Assembly: GCA_965261165.1 (NCBI GenBank)
Contig: OZ253445.1
Coordinates: forward strand, 1,984,001-2,048,000
Reading direction: 5' to 3'
DNA: 64,000 nt
From: SMWN01 sp965261165
GTDB lineage: Bacteria; Pseudomonadota; Gammaproteobacteria; Eutrophobiales; Eutrophobiaceae
The notes under the pieces were generated by a model. It ran no database searches and was not told the DNA's origin. It worked only from the letters and a program-made list of their open reading frames with translations. This document shows, in pieces, positions 43,551 through 52,182 of the stretch. Numbering within the stretch: the stretch's first letter is position 1; every line of letters starts with the position of its first letter. The translations under genes and the position numbers were made by a program.

Positions 43551-46400
43551 TCAAGTTAGGATGACGCTTCTTCTATACGTGACTTCAAGCTTGTCCAGAC
43601 GCAGGGCGTCAGCCACGAGTTGCCTTTGTTGTTCCAGATGTTGCGACATATAACCCACAGCAGGTGATGCTGAATAAAACCGTCCTGCATAACCCATGAC
43701 ATGATGATCGTCGATGCACCCAATCAGTGTGCCGCGAGATTGCAGGTAATACCAACTCCCCTGATTTTTAGGTTCCTCCTGTACCCACACGACTTCTTTC
43801 AGATTTGGATATTTTTCGATGACCGCCCTGACTTCATTCTTTGGAAACGGAAATAGTTGTTCTATGCGGGCGACCGCAATATTTTCTATTTTCTTGTCCC
43901 GACGTTCTTCGAGCAGGTCGTAATAAACCTTGCCTGTGCAAAATAGTAAACGGGTCACCGCAGCAGGACCCAGTTCATCAATTTCACCGATAACTACCTG
44001 AAATCTACCCGACATCAATTCTTCTACAGGTGAACAGGAAAGCTTACGACGCAATAAACTTTTAGGTGACATGATAATCAGTGGTTTTCTGTAAGGACGT
44101 AACATTTGACGCCTTAATATATGAAACATTTGAGCGGCAGTACTGGGAACGCACACTTGCATGTTTTCTGCTGCACAAAGCTGTAAGAACCTTTCTAGCC
44201 TCGCAGAGGAGTGTTCGGGCCCCTGTCCATCGAAGCCATGCGGAAGAAAAACAACGAGTCCGCAATAGCGTCCCCATTTTGCTTCACAAGAACTGATAAA
44301 TTGATCGAAAACAACTTGAGCGCCATTGGCAAAATCACCAAATTGAGCTTCCCAGATGACCAGAGCATTGGGTTCAGCACAACTGTAGCCATATTCATAA
44401 GCCAGCACGGCCTCTTCTGAAAGTGTTGAATTAATTACCAAGAAATTAGCTTGATCTTCACTCAGGTGTTGCAAGGGTAGCCATGTTGTTCCATCTTCCT
44501 GATTATGAATCACGGCATGACGATGGAAAAATGTTCCTCGTCCACTATCTTGTCCTGAAATTCTTACTGGGTAACCCGCTTCAAGTAGACTGGCATAGGC
44601 CATGGTCTCAGCAAAGCCCCAATCCATATCTTGCTCACCGTTACCCATTTTAATCCTATTATCAAGGATGCGCTTAACACTTTTATGTAATCGATAACGC
44701 TTGGGGAGGGCGATGATTCTTGCAGATAGTTGCTTGATAGTGTCGCCATCAAGCGTTGTGTCAACTTGTGTGTCCCAGGCAGTGCCAATGTAGGGAGAAA
44801 AATCAATATGAAATTTAGTATCTATATGATCCGCATGTTTGCTAGATACTTTTTTATTCTCATCAAGGGAGGCGATATAGCTATCCACTATTGCATCAAC
44901 GTCCTCATCATCAATCAAACCTTCAGTGAGCAGTTTTTCCGTGTAGAGATGTCTCACTCCTAGATGCTGACGTATACGTTGATACATGATCGGTTGTGTC
45001 GCTGCTGGCTCATCGGTTTCGCTATGTCCTTGTTTGCGAAAGCAGACCATATCGACAACAACGTCCTTGTGAAATTCCATCCTGTAATCAAGCGCCAACT
45101 GGGCGACGAATGCCACGGCTTCTGGATCATCTCCATTGACATGAAAAATGGGAGCTTGCACCATTTTTGCGACATCGGTGCAATAAAGTGTTGATCTGGA
45201 ATCAAGCGGATCGCTGGTGGTAAACCCAATCTGGTTATTAATGATAATGTGTACTGTGCCGCCCGTGGCATAGCCTCGTGTCTGCGAAAGGTTGAATGTT
45301 TCCATGACAACCCCCTGACCTGCGAATGCTGCATCACCATGGATGACAACAGGTAGCACTTCATCTCTGGCAAAATCTTTTCTTCTTTCTTGACGTGCGC
45401 GGACAGATCCTTCGACGACTGGATCCACAATCTCAAGGTGAGAAGGATTGAAGGATAGCGTCAGGTGGACATTGCCTCCGGGTGTTTCAATATCAGACGA
45501 GTAACCAAGATGGTATTTCACATCACCAGATCCAGAACCCTGAACATTTTTACCTTCGAATTCGTCAAATAACTCGTCAGGATTTTTGCCAATAATATTC
45601 ACAAGCACATTCAAGCGGCCTCTATGCGCCATGCCAATGACAATTTCCCCAATGCCAGCCGTGCCTCCGGATTGAACTAGAACATCCAGCAGAGGGTTCA
45701 GGCTTTCACCACCTTCCAGTGAGAAGCGTTTTTGTCCAACGTATTTGGTGGCCAAATATTCTTCAAGGGTATTGGCGGCAATAATGCGTTCCAGAATACG
45801 TATTTTTTCCTGTTTATCGAATTGCGGTGTTGCACGGCAGGATTCAAGACGTTGTTGAATCCAAAGTTTGATTCTGGTTTCATTGATGTGCATGTATTCC
45901 ACGCCAATTGACCGGCAATAGGTTTTCCGAATAATACTGATGATTTCATGCAGCGGGATTTCATCTTCTGCATGCAATGAACCTGTGTTAAATGCCGTTT
46001 CCATGTCTGTTTCAGTTAATCCATAGTAGGCAGGGTCAAGCTCTGGTACATTGGGTCTCTCATATTGTTTCAGTGGGTCAAGATCGGCCTGTCGATGACC
46101 CTGAAAACGATAGGCATTGATCAATTGCAGGACAGCAGCCTGTTTTTGATGGGCAGCCGCATTGGCACTGACACTGGTGGTCGGGGCCTGTCCTTTTTTT
46201 CGTGCTGCTTCAGTATGGGCTTTGTGTATGGCTGAGCGAGGGGTATCTTGATGACCACTGGTATCTGAGAGTTGCAAGGTATTGAAATAAAGCTGCCAGC
46301 TATCACCGACATTTTTTGGGTTTCTTAGATAGGCCTCATACAGTTTTTCTATGTACCATGCGTTTCCACTGTATAGAATTGAAGACACTAACTCATTCAT
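43551..46400 (-). CDS. sucA: 2-oxoglutarate dehydrogenase E1
   Basis: The 949-residue thiamine-diphosphate decarboxylase of the TCA cycle. The N-terminus SSILYSGNAWYIEKLYEAYL (docking segment), the HRGRLNVLVNIIGK block, the TPP motif GDAAFAGQGVVMETFNLSQ...GGTVHIIINNQIGFTT, and the C-terminal MSPKSLLRRKLSCSP and WVQEEPKNQGSWYYLQ are all present. Operon sucA-sucB-lpd, divergent from gltA. Presence of E1 argues for an oxidative rather than horseshoe TCA cycle. Confidence 0.96.
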   Translation of the reverse strand: MNELVSSILYSGNAWYIEKLYEAYLRNPKNVGDSWQLYFNTLQLSDTSGHQDTPRSAIHKAHTEAARKKGQAPTTSVSANAAAHQKQAAVLQLINAYRFQGHRQADLDPLKQYERPNVPELDPAYYGLTETDMETAFNTGSLHAEDEIPLHEIISIIRKTYCRSIGVEYMHINETRIKLWIQQRLESCRATPQFDKQEKIRILERIIAANTLEEYLATKYVGQKRFSLEGGESLNPLLDVLVQSGGTAGIGEIVIGMAHRGRLNVLVNIIGKNPDELFDEFEGKNVQGSGSGDVKYHLGYSSDIETPGGNVHLTLSFNPSHLEIVDPVVEGSVRARQERRKDFARDEVLPVVIHGDAAFAGQGVVMETFNLSQTRGYATGGTVHIIINNQIGFTTSDPLDSRSTLYCTDVAKMVQAPIFHVNGDDPEAVAFVAQLALDYRMEFHKDVVVDMVCFRKQGHSETDEPAATQPIMYQRIRQHLGVRHLYTEKLLTEGLIDDEDVDAIVDSYIASLDENKKVSSKHADHIDTKFHIDFSPYIGTAWDTQVDTTLDGDTIKQLSARIIALPKRYRLHKSVKRILDNRIKMGNGEQDMDWGFAETMAYASLLEAGYPVRISGQDSGRGTFFHRHAVIHNQEDGTTWLPLQHLSEDQANFLVINSTLSEEAVLAYEYGYSCAEPNALVIWEAQFGDFANGAQVVFDQFISSCEAKWGRYCGLVVFLPHGFDGQGPEHSSARLERFLQLCAAENMQVCVPSTAAQMFHILRRQMLRPYRKPLIIMSPKSLLRRKLSCSPVEELMSGRFQVVIGEIDELGPAAVTRLLFCTGKVYYDLLEERRDKKIENIAVARIEQLFPFPKNEVRAVIEKYPNLKEVVWVQEEPKNQGSWYYLQSRGTLIGCIDDHHVMGYAGRFYSASPAVGYMSQHLEQQRQLVADALRLDKLEVTYRRSVILT

Positions 46401-46717
46401 AGGTTATCCTTCATCGGGCAAGGCATGCTGAGCTCTGGCATAATTACGCGTATCAAAGTGCTAGGATAAAGAGAAAAACAATAATAGATAATTCTATTTC
46501 TCTTCATTTCTCAAGCAGCAGCAGCCGATAATTTAAATTTTTTTGTAAATACTAGTTATGACAAGTTTAAACGAATTAACGATTTTGTCATAAAAAACAT
46601 AACTGAGGGTTGGCTAACACAGGAGCCGCTATTGTTGCAATGCCATATTAGAGGGTATGTTTAGCGACTTTTTAAATTTGAAACAAATTATTAAGCAGTT
46701 TTTTGGGAGGTGTTTTG
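46401..46717. promoter_or_regulatory. Divergent sucA/gltA promoter region
   Basis: About 317 AT-rich bases between sucA and gltA, rich in A/T runs and with no open frame. It must contain both promoters. The strong GGGAGGTG ribosome-binding site for gltA is at 46704-46711. No operator can be assigned by eye. Confidence 0.6.
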
Positions 46718-48013
46718 ATGTCTCATACGGTGACAATTACCGATAACAAAACTGGTAAACAGCAAGAGTGCGTAGTGTATAAGGGAACTTATGGCGATCC
46801 AGTCATAGACGCCAGAGCGCTCAATAAAGAACTTGGCATGTTCACCATTGACCCTGGCTTTGGCATTACTGCCTCTTGTCGGAGTTCGATTACTTATCTG
46901 GATGGAGATAACGGTGTGCTCTTGCACCGCGGTTATCCCATCGAGCAATTAGCGAAACAAAGCAATTATCTGGAAGTTTGTTATTTGTTGCTCTACGGGG
47001 AGCTACCATCAGATGCTGAATTTGTTGATTTTCGTGCAGATCTGAATAAGCGAAACATGGTGCATGAGCATCTGGAATGTTTTTATGGTGGTTACCGTTA
47101 TGATGCCCACCCAATGTCCATGTTGATTGGTGTCACAGGAGCATTATCTTCTTATTACCATGAGGCAATGGACCTCGAAGATCCGGCAGACCGCGATCTG
47201 ACGGCCAAGCGTATTATCGCCAAGATGCCTATTCTGGCAGCGCATTGCTATAAGCATTCGATGGGTCATCCATTTGTCTATTCACGCGATGATCTGGGTT
47301 ATGTTGAGAATTTTTTAAATATGATGTTCTCAGTCCCCATGCGTGATTACGAACCCGAGCCCGTTGCCGTTAAGGCACTTGATTTGATGTTGATTCTGCA
47401 TGCAGACCATGAGCAGAACGCCTCAACATCAACAGTACGTCTGGCGGGTAGTGCCGAGGCTAATCCATTTGCCTGTATTACGGCAGGTATCGTAACCCTA
47501 TGGGGGCGTGCACATGGTGGTGCTAATGAAGCTGTGTTGAATATGTTGGGTGAGATTGGCGACATTAAGAATATCCCTCAGTTTGTTGCGCGAGCAAAAG
47601 ACAAAGAAGATTCTTTCCGATTGATGGGTTTTGGTCATCGTGTGTATAAAAACTTTGATCCAAGGGCAACTATTATTCGTAGGGCATGTCATGACTTACT
47701 CGAAGCTGTAGACACAACAGTGGACCAGCCATTGCTTGATATCGCCATGGAACTGGAAGAAATTGCGCTAAAAGATGATTATTTCATTGAGCGTAAGTTA
47801 TATCCTAATGTTGATTTTTATAGTGGTATTATTCTTAAGGCATTGGGGATCCCAACCAGCATGTACACGGTCATGTTTTCTCTGGCTCGATCAGTTGGTT
47901 GGATTTCGCAATGGCTGGAATTGATGGAAGATCCAGAATTCAGGATCGGGCGCCCACGCCAACTCTATACTGGTGTTGAAAAGCGTGATTATATCCCGAT
48001 TGGCAAGCGGTAA
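46718..48013 (+). CDS. gltA: Citrate synthase
   Basis: Type II hexameric citrate synthase. The ATG at 46718 (MSHTVTITDNKTGKQQ) is preferred because GGGAGGTG lies just upstream; a TTG 15 bp earlier overlaps that site. Catalytic His in LILHADHEQNASTSTVRL, AHGGANEAVLNML, and FGHRVYKNFDPRA are present with the catalytic Asp in LYPNVDFYSGIIL. 431 residues. mdh follows after 29 bp. Confidence 0.96.
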   Translation: MSHTVTITDNKTGKQQECVVYKGTYGDPVIDARALNKELGMFTIDPGFGITASCRSSITYLDGDNGVLLHRGYPIEQLAKQSNYLEVCYLLLYGELPSDAEFVDFRADLNKRNMVHEHLECFYGGYRYDAHPMSMLIGVTGALSSYYHEAMDLEDPADRDLTAKRIIAKMPILAAHCYKHSMGHPFVYSRDDLGYVENFLNMMFSVPMRDYEPEPVAVKALDLMLILHADHEQNASTSTVRLAGSAEANPFACITAGIVTLWGRAHGGANEAVLNMLGEIGDIKNIPQFVARAKDKEDSFRLMGFGHRVYKNFDPRATIIRRACHDLLEAVDTTVDQPLLDIAMELEEIALKDDYFIERKLYPNVDFYSGIILKALGIPTSMYTVMFSLARSVGWISQWLELMEDPEFRIGRPRQLYTGVEKRDYIPIGKR

Positions 48014-48042
48014 AGGCAAAGTTAAAGAGGAGGACTAAAAAA

Positions 48043-49017
48043 ATGAAGTCTCCAGTCCGAGTTGTAGTAACAGGGGCAGCTGGTCAGATATGCTATTCAC
48101 TACTATTTAGAATCGCTGCTGGTGGAATGCTGGGCAGTGATCAACCTGTAATTTTTCAGATGCTGGAAATTACACCCGCAATGAAAGCCCTAGAAGGCGT
48201 GGTCATGGAAGTTGATGATTGCGCTTTCCCACTGGTTGCTGGATTTGTATTAACTGATGACGTTAATGTTGCATTCAAGGATGCGGATTATGCGTTGTTA
48301 GTCGGCGCTAAACCACGTGTTGCCGGTATGGAACGTAGCGATTTGCTTGAAGCCAATGGCGGTATCTTCAAGATTCAGGGTAAGGCTCTGAATGACAATG
48401 CCAGTCCTGATGTTAAGGTTGTCGTTGTCGGTAATCCAGCGAATACCAATGCCAATACAGCAATGATTAATGCACCGGATCTGAAACCTAGAAATTTTAC
48501 AGCACTAATGCGTCTGGACCACAATCGCGCCTTGGCACAATTGGCAGCTCAGACCAAATCTGATATCAGTGATATCAAAAAGATGGTCATCTGGGGTAAT
48601 CACTCAATCACACAATATCCTGATCTGAGTCAGGCCACGGTTGGTGGCAAAGCTGCGCTTGATCTCGTGGATAGAAGTTGGTATGAGAATGATTATATTC
48701 CAAGGGTCGCCAAACGTGGCGCCGAAATTATTGAGGCACGTGGTGCTTCCAGTGCAGCCTCCGCTGCCAATGGCGCTATCGATCATATTCGTGACTGGGT
48801 ATCAGGAACACCAGCCGATGACTGGACTAGCATGGCGATACCTAGTGATGGTAGTTATGGCATTCCTAAAGGTTTGACTTATTCATTCCCTGTGACCTGT
48901 AGCAATGGTGAGTATTCTATTGTTCAAGGTTTGGAGATTGACGATTTTAGTCAAGCGAAGATGGATGCGACACAGAAAGAATTGGAAGAGGAGAGGGATG
49001 CAGTGGCTAAGATTTAG
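48043..49017 (+). CDS. mdh: Malate dehydrogenase
   Basis: NAD-dependent enzyme of the 324-residue class found in many proteobacteria. VTGAAGQICYSLLFRIA is the nucleotide loop (Gln-Ile-Cys rather than GQIGYSLL), then GAKPRVAGMERSDLL, VVVVGNPANTNA, LDHNRA and WGNHSITQYPD with the catalytic His, and SGTPADDWTSMAIPSDGSYG. Likely cotranscribed with gltA; AGAGGAGG precedes the ATG. Confidence 0.95.
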   Translation: MKSPVRVVVTGAAGQICYSLLFRIAAGGMLGSDQPVIFQMLEITPAMKALEGVVMEVDDCAFPLVAGFVLTDDVNVAFKDADYALLVGAKPRVAGMERSDLLEANGGIFKIQGKALNDNASPDVKVVVVGNPANTNANTAMINAPDLKPRNFTALMRLDHNRALAQLAAQTKSDISDIKKMVIWGNHSITQYPDLSQATVGGKAALDLVDRSWYENDYIPRVAKRGAEIIEARGASSAASAANGAIDHIRDWVSGTPADDWTSMAIPSDGSYGIPKGLTYSFPVTCSNGEYSIVQGLEIDDFSQAKMDATQKELEEERDAVAKI

Positions 49018-49328
49018 GTTGTATCTCTTTATGGAATAGTAAGAGAAGCCGCTCATTGAACGCCTCTAGTATGTTCACGACTGCAAGGATTCAGGAGTAA
49101 TTACCGAGAGATTTTATAATCTTTAACATGGCACGTAGATTAGGCAAGGCACTAGAGATGGACAAGGCGGCAATTGGCGTGAACCGCAAAATCGCTGGGC
49201 TTTTCTTCCTGCGAACCAGAAGCTGAAAACAAGGCGAAGCGTCATCTGCGAAAATTTAATGGCGTGCTGGCGCATTTGATATAAACTGCTGTCTGAAGAC
49301 GAAATGACCAGACGCGCGACGATATAAC
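49018..49328. other. Intergenic region, possible IS1595 trace
   Basis: About 310 bases. A short frame near 49205-49285 reads EAENKAKRHLRKFNGV, vaguely like the C-terminus of IS1595-type transposases, but the match is too short to call. Otherwise nothing is recognised. Confidence 0.3.
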
Positions 49329-50288
49329 ATGCATGACACTCTACCTTTTCTGAATCATTCAGATTTTCCTGTCATCAACAGACGTAAGACAGAAATATTG
49401 CAGATTAATATTGGGTTACGTTGTAATCAGCAGTGTGTCCACTGCCATGTGAATTCTAGTCCAAAACGCACTGAAAAAATGGATGAAGCAACCATTGCTT
49501 CAGTTTACGATTATGTAAAAAATAGTGATGTACATACACTGGACATCACAGGAGGTGCACCAGAATTACATTCTCAATTCCGCGAACTGGTAGTTAAAGT
49601 CAAGACACTAAATATCAAAGTGATTGATCGTTGTAACTTAACCATATTGAGTGAACCCGGTCAGGAAGATCTGGCTGAGTTTTTGGCAGAACAACGGGTA
49701 GATATTATCGCCTCATTACCCTGCTACCAGAAAGAGAATGTCGACAAGCAACGTGGCAAAGGTGTGTTTGAATTAAGTATTGAAGGATTGCAGCAATTAA
49801 ATCGTCTGGGTTACGGAAAATCTGGCTCTAATTTGAATTTACACCTTGTTTATAATCCTCAAGGCCCCGAGTTGCCGCCAGATCAAGCGCTACTTGAAGC
49901 ATCTTATAAGGAAATACTAATGCAGGATCATGGCATCGAATTCAATCAATTATTTACCTTATGCAATATGCCTATTAACCGCTTCGGTAGCACGTTGATA
50001 TCTAAAGGGAGATTTAGTGATTACATATCTTTGCTTAAAAAATCTCACGACAACGATAATCTGGATAATGTGATGTGCAGAAATATGCTCAGTGTTGATT
50101 GGAAAGGTCTTGTTTATGATTGTGATTTTAATCAAATGCTGGGATTAAATTTAATGAATGAGGCCAAGCAATTGCATATCACCGATCTAAAAAACTATTC
50201 ACTGGAAGGCAATTCAATCATAGTGCTTGATCATTGTTACGGTTGTACTGCCGGACAGGGAAGTAGTTGTGGTGGTGCCCTAAGCTGA
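49329..50288 (+). CDS. arsS: ArsS-like radical SAM protein (DUF3641 C-terminus)
   Basis: 319 residues. The radical SAM cluster motif CNQQCVHC lies near residue 33-40 in INIGLRCNQQCVHCHVNSSP. LDITGGAPELHSQFREL and IDRCNLTILSEPGQEDLAEF follow, and the Cys-rich C-terminus CYGCTAGQGSSCGGAL is typical of the arsenosugar-biosynthesis protein ArsS, which adds the 5'-deoxyadenosyl moiety to arsenic. The name rests on family resemblance. The partner methyltransferase arsM is not in the window. Two glycosyltransferase genes follow, consistent with the same pathway. Confidence 0.8.
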   Translation: MHDTLPFLNHSDFPVINRRKTEILQINIGLRCNQQCVHCHVNSSPKRTEKMDEATIASVYDYVKNSDVHTLDITGGAPELHSQFRELVVKVKTLNIKVIDRCNLTILSEPGQEDLAEFLAEQRVDIIASLPCYQKENVDKQRGKGVFELSIEGLQQLNRLGYGKSGSNLNLHLVYNPQGPELPPDQALLEASYKEILMQDHGIEFNQLFTLCNMPINRFGSTLISKGRFSDYISLLKKSHDNDNLDNVMCRNMLSVDWKGLVYDCDFNQMLGLNLMNEAKQLHITDLKNYSLEGNSIIVLDHCYGCTAGQGSSCGGALS

Positions 50289-50314
50289 TTTGATATAACT
50301 TTATCTGGCCTGAA

Positions 50315-50989
50315 ATGACACTAAACACAATTGTTATACCAACACTAAACGAAGAGACTCAGACTCAGATTTGTTTGGCGCAATTGCAGAGACTAAGAGA
50401 AAAAGGATTCGAAGTGATCGTAGTTGATGGTGGTAGTATTGATAAGATGCCTCAGTCAGCCAAAGAGCTCTGTGATCAATTTATCTCAATTCAACCAGGT
50501 CGTGCAGCACAAATGAATGCAGGTGCCCGACAGGCAAATGGTGAACTTATTTTTTTCTTACACGTCGATACTCAACTTCCTGAAAAATTCTCAGAACTAA
50601 TTTCATCAGTCGAGGCCAGAAAATTCTGTTGGGGGCGATTCGATGTGAAATTGTCCGGTAAGCACTGGTCATTCAGAGTCATCGAATCAATGATGAATCT
50701 ACGCTCACGATTGACAGGGATAGCAACGGGAGACCAGGTAATATTTGTCTCACAGAAACTATTTAGAGAAGTAGATGGATTTCCCGAAATCGTACTAATG
50801 GAAGATATTGCTATGAGCCGAAGTTTAAAAAAAATATGTACACCATTATGTTTGAAGCAGAAGGTAATTACTTCAAGCAGGCGTTGGGAAAAGCACGGTA
50901 TTGTTAGCACCATAGTTAAGATGTGGTGGCTGAGGTTCTCATACTACATAGGTATTGATCCCGTAAGGCTTGCCAGTCAATATGATTAA
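50315..50989 (+). CDS. Glycosyltransferase family 2, TIGR04283 type
   Basis: The 224-residue GT-A enzyme has NTIVIPTLNEETQTQICLAQL, VIVVDGGSIDK (nucleotide-sugar Asp), QPGRAAQMNAGARQANGELIFFLHVDTQLP, and GDQVIFVSQKLFREVDGFPEI. This class is associated with arsenosugar biosynthesis clusters. It follows arsS by 26 bp and its stop overlaps the next gene. The actual sugar donor and acceptor are not known. Confidence 0.85.
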   Translation: MTLNTIVIPTLNEETQTQICLAQLQRLREKGFEVIVVDGGSIDKMPQSAKELCDQFISIQPGRAAQMNAGARQANGELIFFLHVDTQLPEKFSELISSVEARKFCWGRFDVKLSGKHWSFRVIESMMNLRSRLTGIATGDQVIFVSQKLFREVDGFPEIVLMEDIAMSRSLKKICTPLCLKQKVITSSRRWEKHGIVSTIVKMWWLRFSYYIGIDPVRLASQYD

Positions 50990-51590
50990 GACTGCTTTAC
51001 TAGTTTTTACACGTGCACCCGTTCCTAGACAGACAAAAACCAGGCTTATTCCATTGTTGGGTGCGCAGGGTGCAGCAGAGTTTCATCAGACTGTTTTACG
51101 ATCGACACTAGCAGAAGTAAAAGCATCGGATTTTAGTTCCATTGAAATCTGGTGTGCAACAGATGAAAGCCATCCTTTTCTGAAACAATGTGAATTAGAT
51201 TATTCGTCTACAATCAAAAGTCAGCGGGGGAATGATCTTGGTGAAAGAATGCACCATGCGATGAATATCGCATTGGCTGAACATGAATTTGTTGTGCTTA
51301 TCGGCAGTGATTGCCCAGCATTATCAACAGATATGCTAAACCAAGCATATCAGCATTTATCTAATAGCAAAGATGCAGTCCTTGGGCCTGCAAAAGATGG
51401 TGGTTATTTTTTAATCGGTTTGAGGGCATCGAACCCAGAAATATTTCAGAATATTATATGGGGGGAGGCTAGTGTAGCTGAAAGAACACGTCAACATTTT
51501 ATCAAATTAGGACTAGATTACGCTGAATTGGAAGAGCTCGACGATATTGATACACCAGAGGATTATCAGAGATATATCAGTGACACTTAA
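50982..51590 (+). CDS. TIGR04282-type glycosyltransferase (DUF2064)
   Basis: The start at the ATG (50982) overlaps the preceding stop by 8 bp (ATGATTAA). LLVFTRAPVPRQTKTRLIPLLG, GNDLGERMHHAM, VLIGSDCPALSTDMLNQA, and VLGPAKDGGYFLIGL are the family hallmarks, resembling nucleotidyltransferase-like GT-A folds. Third gene of the arsS-like operon. 202 residues, intact. Confidence 0.87.
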   Translation: MIKTALLVFTRAPVPRQTKTRLIPLLGAQGAAEFHQTVLRSTLAEVKASDFSSIEIWCATDESHPFLKQCELDYSSTIKSQRGNDLGERMHHAMNIALAEHEFVVLIGSDCPALSTDMLNQAYQHLSNSKDAVLGPAKDGGYFLIGLRASNPEIFQNIIWGEASVAERTRQHFIKLGLDYAELEELDDIDTPEDYQRYISDT

Positions 51591-51677
51591 TATATTCTCT
51601 TGAAACAGTTTTTCCCAGATTGCGCAGTCTTGCCTTTTTGTTTAACCTTCGCGTTCTCGTCTTTTTAGAGAATATAC

Positions 51678-51769
51678 GGAGAGGTGGCCGAGCGGTTGAA
51701 GGCGCACGCTTGGAAAGTGTGTATACGGTTTATCCCGTATCGAGGGTTCGAATCCCTCTCTCTCCGCCA
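51678..51769 (+). tRNA. tRNA-Ser (anticodon GGA)
   Basis: A 92-nt class II tRNA. Acceptor GGAGAGG pairs with TCTCTCC. The anticodon arm is CACGC-TTGGAAA-GTGTG with anticodon GGA. A long variable arm (ATACGGTTTATCCCGTAT) follows, then the T arm GAGGG-TTCGAAT-CCCTC, discriminator G and encoded CCA. It reads UCC/UCU codons. Confidence 0.95.
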
Positions 51770-51776
51770 GATTTAT

Positions 51777-51887
51777 GGTGGCCCTACCGGTCTCCCCGCG
51801 ACGTGATATTGCGAACCCCGCCAGGCCCGGAAGGGAGCAACGGCAGCAATGGATACGGGTGCCGGGTCAAGGCGGGTATGGGCTGCC
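51777..51887 (+). ncRNA. ffs: 4.5S signal recognition particle RNA
   Basis: A 111-nt hairpin RNA. The outer ends GGTGGCCC and GGGCTGCC pair, and the conserved Ffh-binding tip is CCAGGCCCGGAAGGGAGCAA with GGCAG on the return side. It directly follows tRNA-Ser, likely in the same transcript. Its protein receptor FtsY is at 10496-11470. Confidence 0.95.
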
Positions 51888-51954
51888 GCCTTGCTTCTAT
51901 TGCCTAGGTTTTGGTTAATCTTGGGAATCTCTCATCAATTTCTCTGCGACAGAT

Positions 51955-52160
51955 TATATTCTCCTCATGCATCGTGTAACTCTCTTGCATAAAACCTCTC
52001 AATTATCGAGCATTCAGACACAATACATCTGCAGATAACGTATTTGTTGCAGTAGGTTCATCTCCATTTTTTTAAAGGCGATGAATAATCTTTAAGGTTT
52101 TTTAGAATGGTCTTATTTTACCTGTTTCGGTAGAATTAGTGAGAATTATGCAAGGGTCTC
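51955..52160. repeat. Dispersed repeat family 1, copy D (left part diverged, right end intact)
   Basis: From 'atcgagcattcagacacaatac' (about 52000) through CTGCAGATAACGTATTTGTTGCAG, 'gatgaataatctttaag' and 'ttattttacctgtttcggtagaatta' to the terminus GCAAGGGTCTC at 52160, it matches copies B and E. An internal segment of about 90 bp present in B is absent here. The end lies 22 bp before dnaX, so the element supplies or displaces the dnaX upstream region. Confidence 0.75.
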
Positions 52161-52182
52161 TAATAGGAAGAATAAAAAGCAA

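Noticed and set aside
49205..49285. IS1595 transposase C-terminus
   Set aside because: Only about 16 residues are similar; too short to list as a feature of its own.
51620..51907. 95-codon open frame across 51620-51907
   Set aside because: It lies across tRNA-Ser and 4.5S RNA, whose structures are clear.
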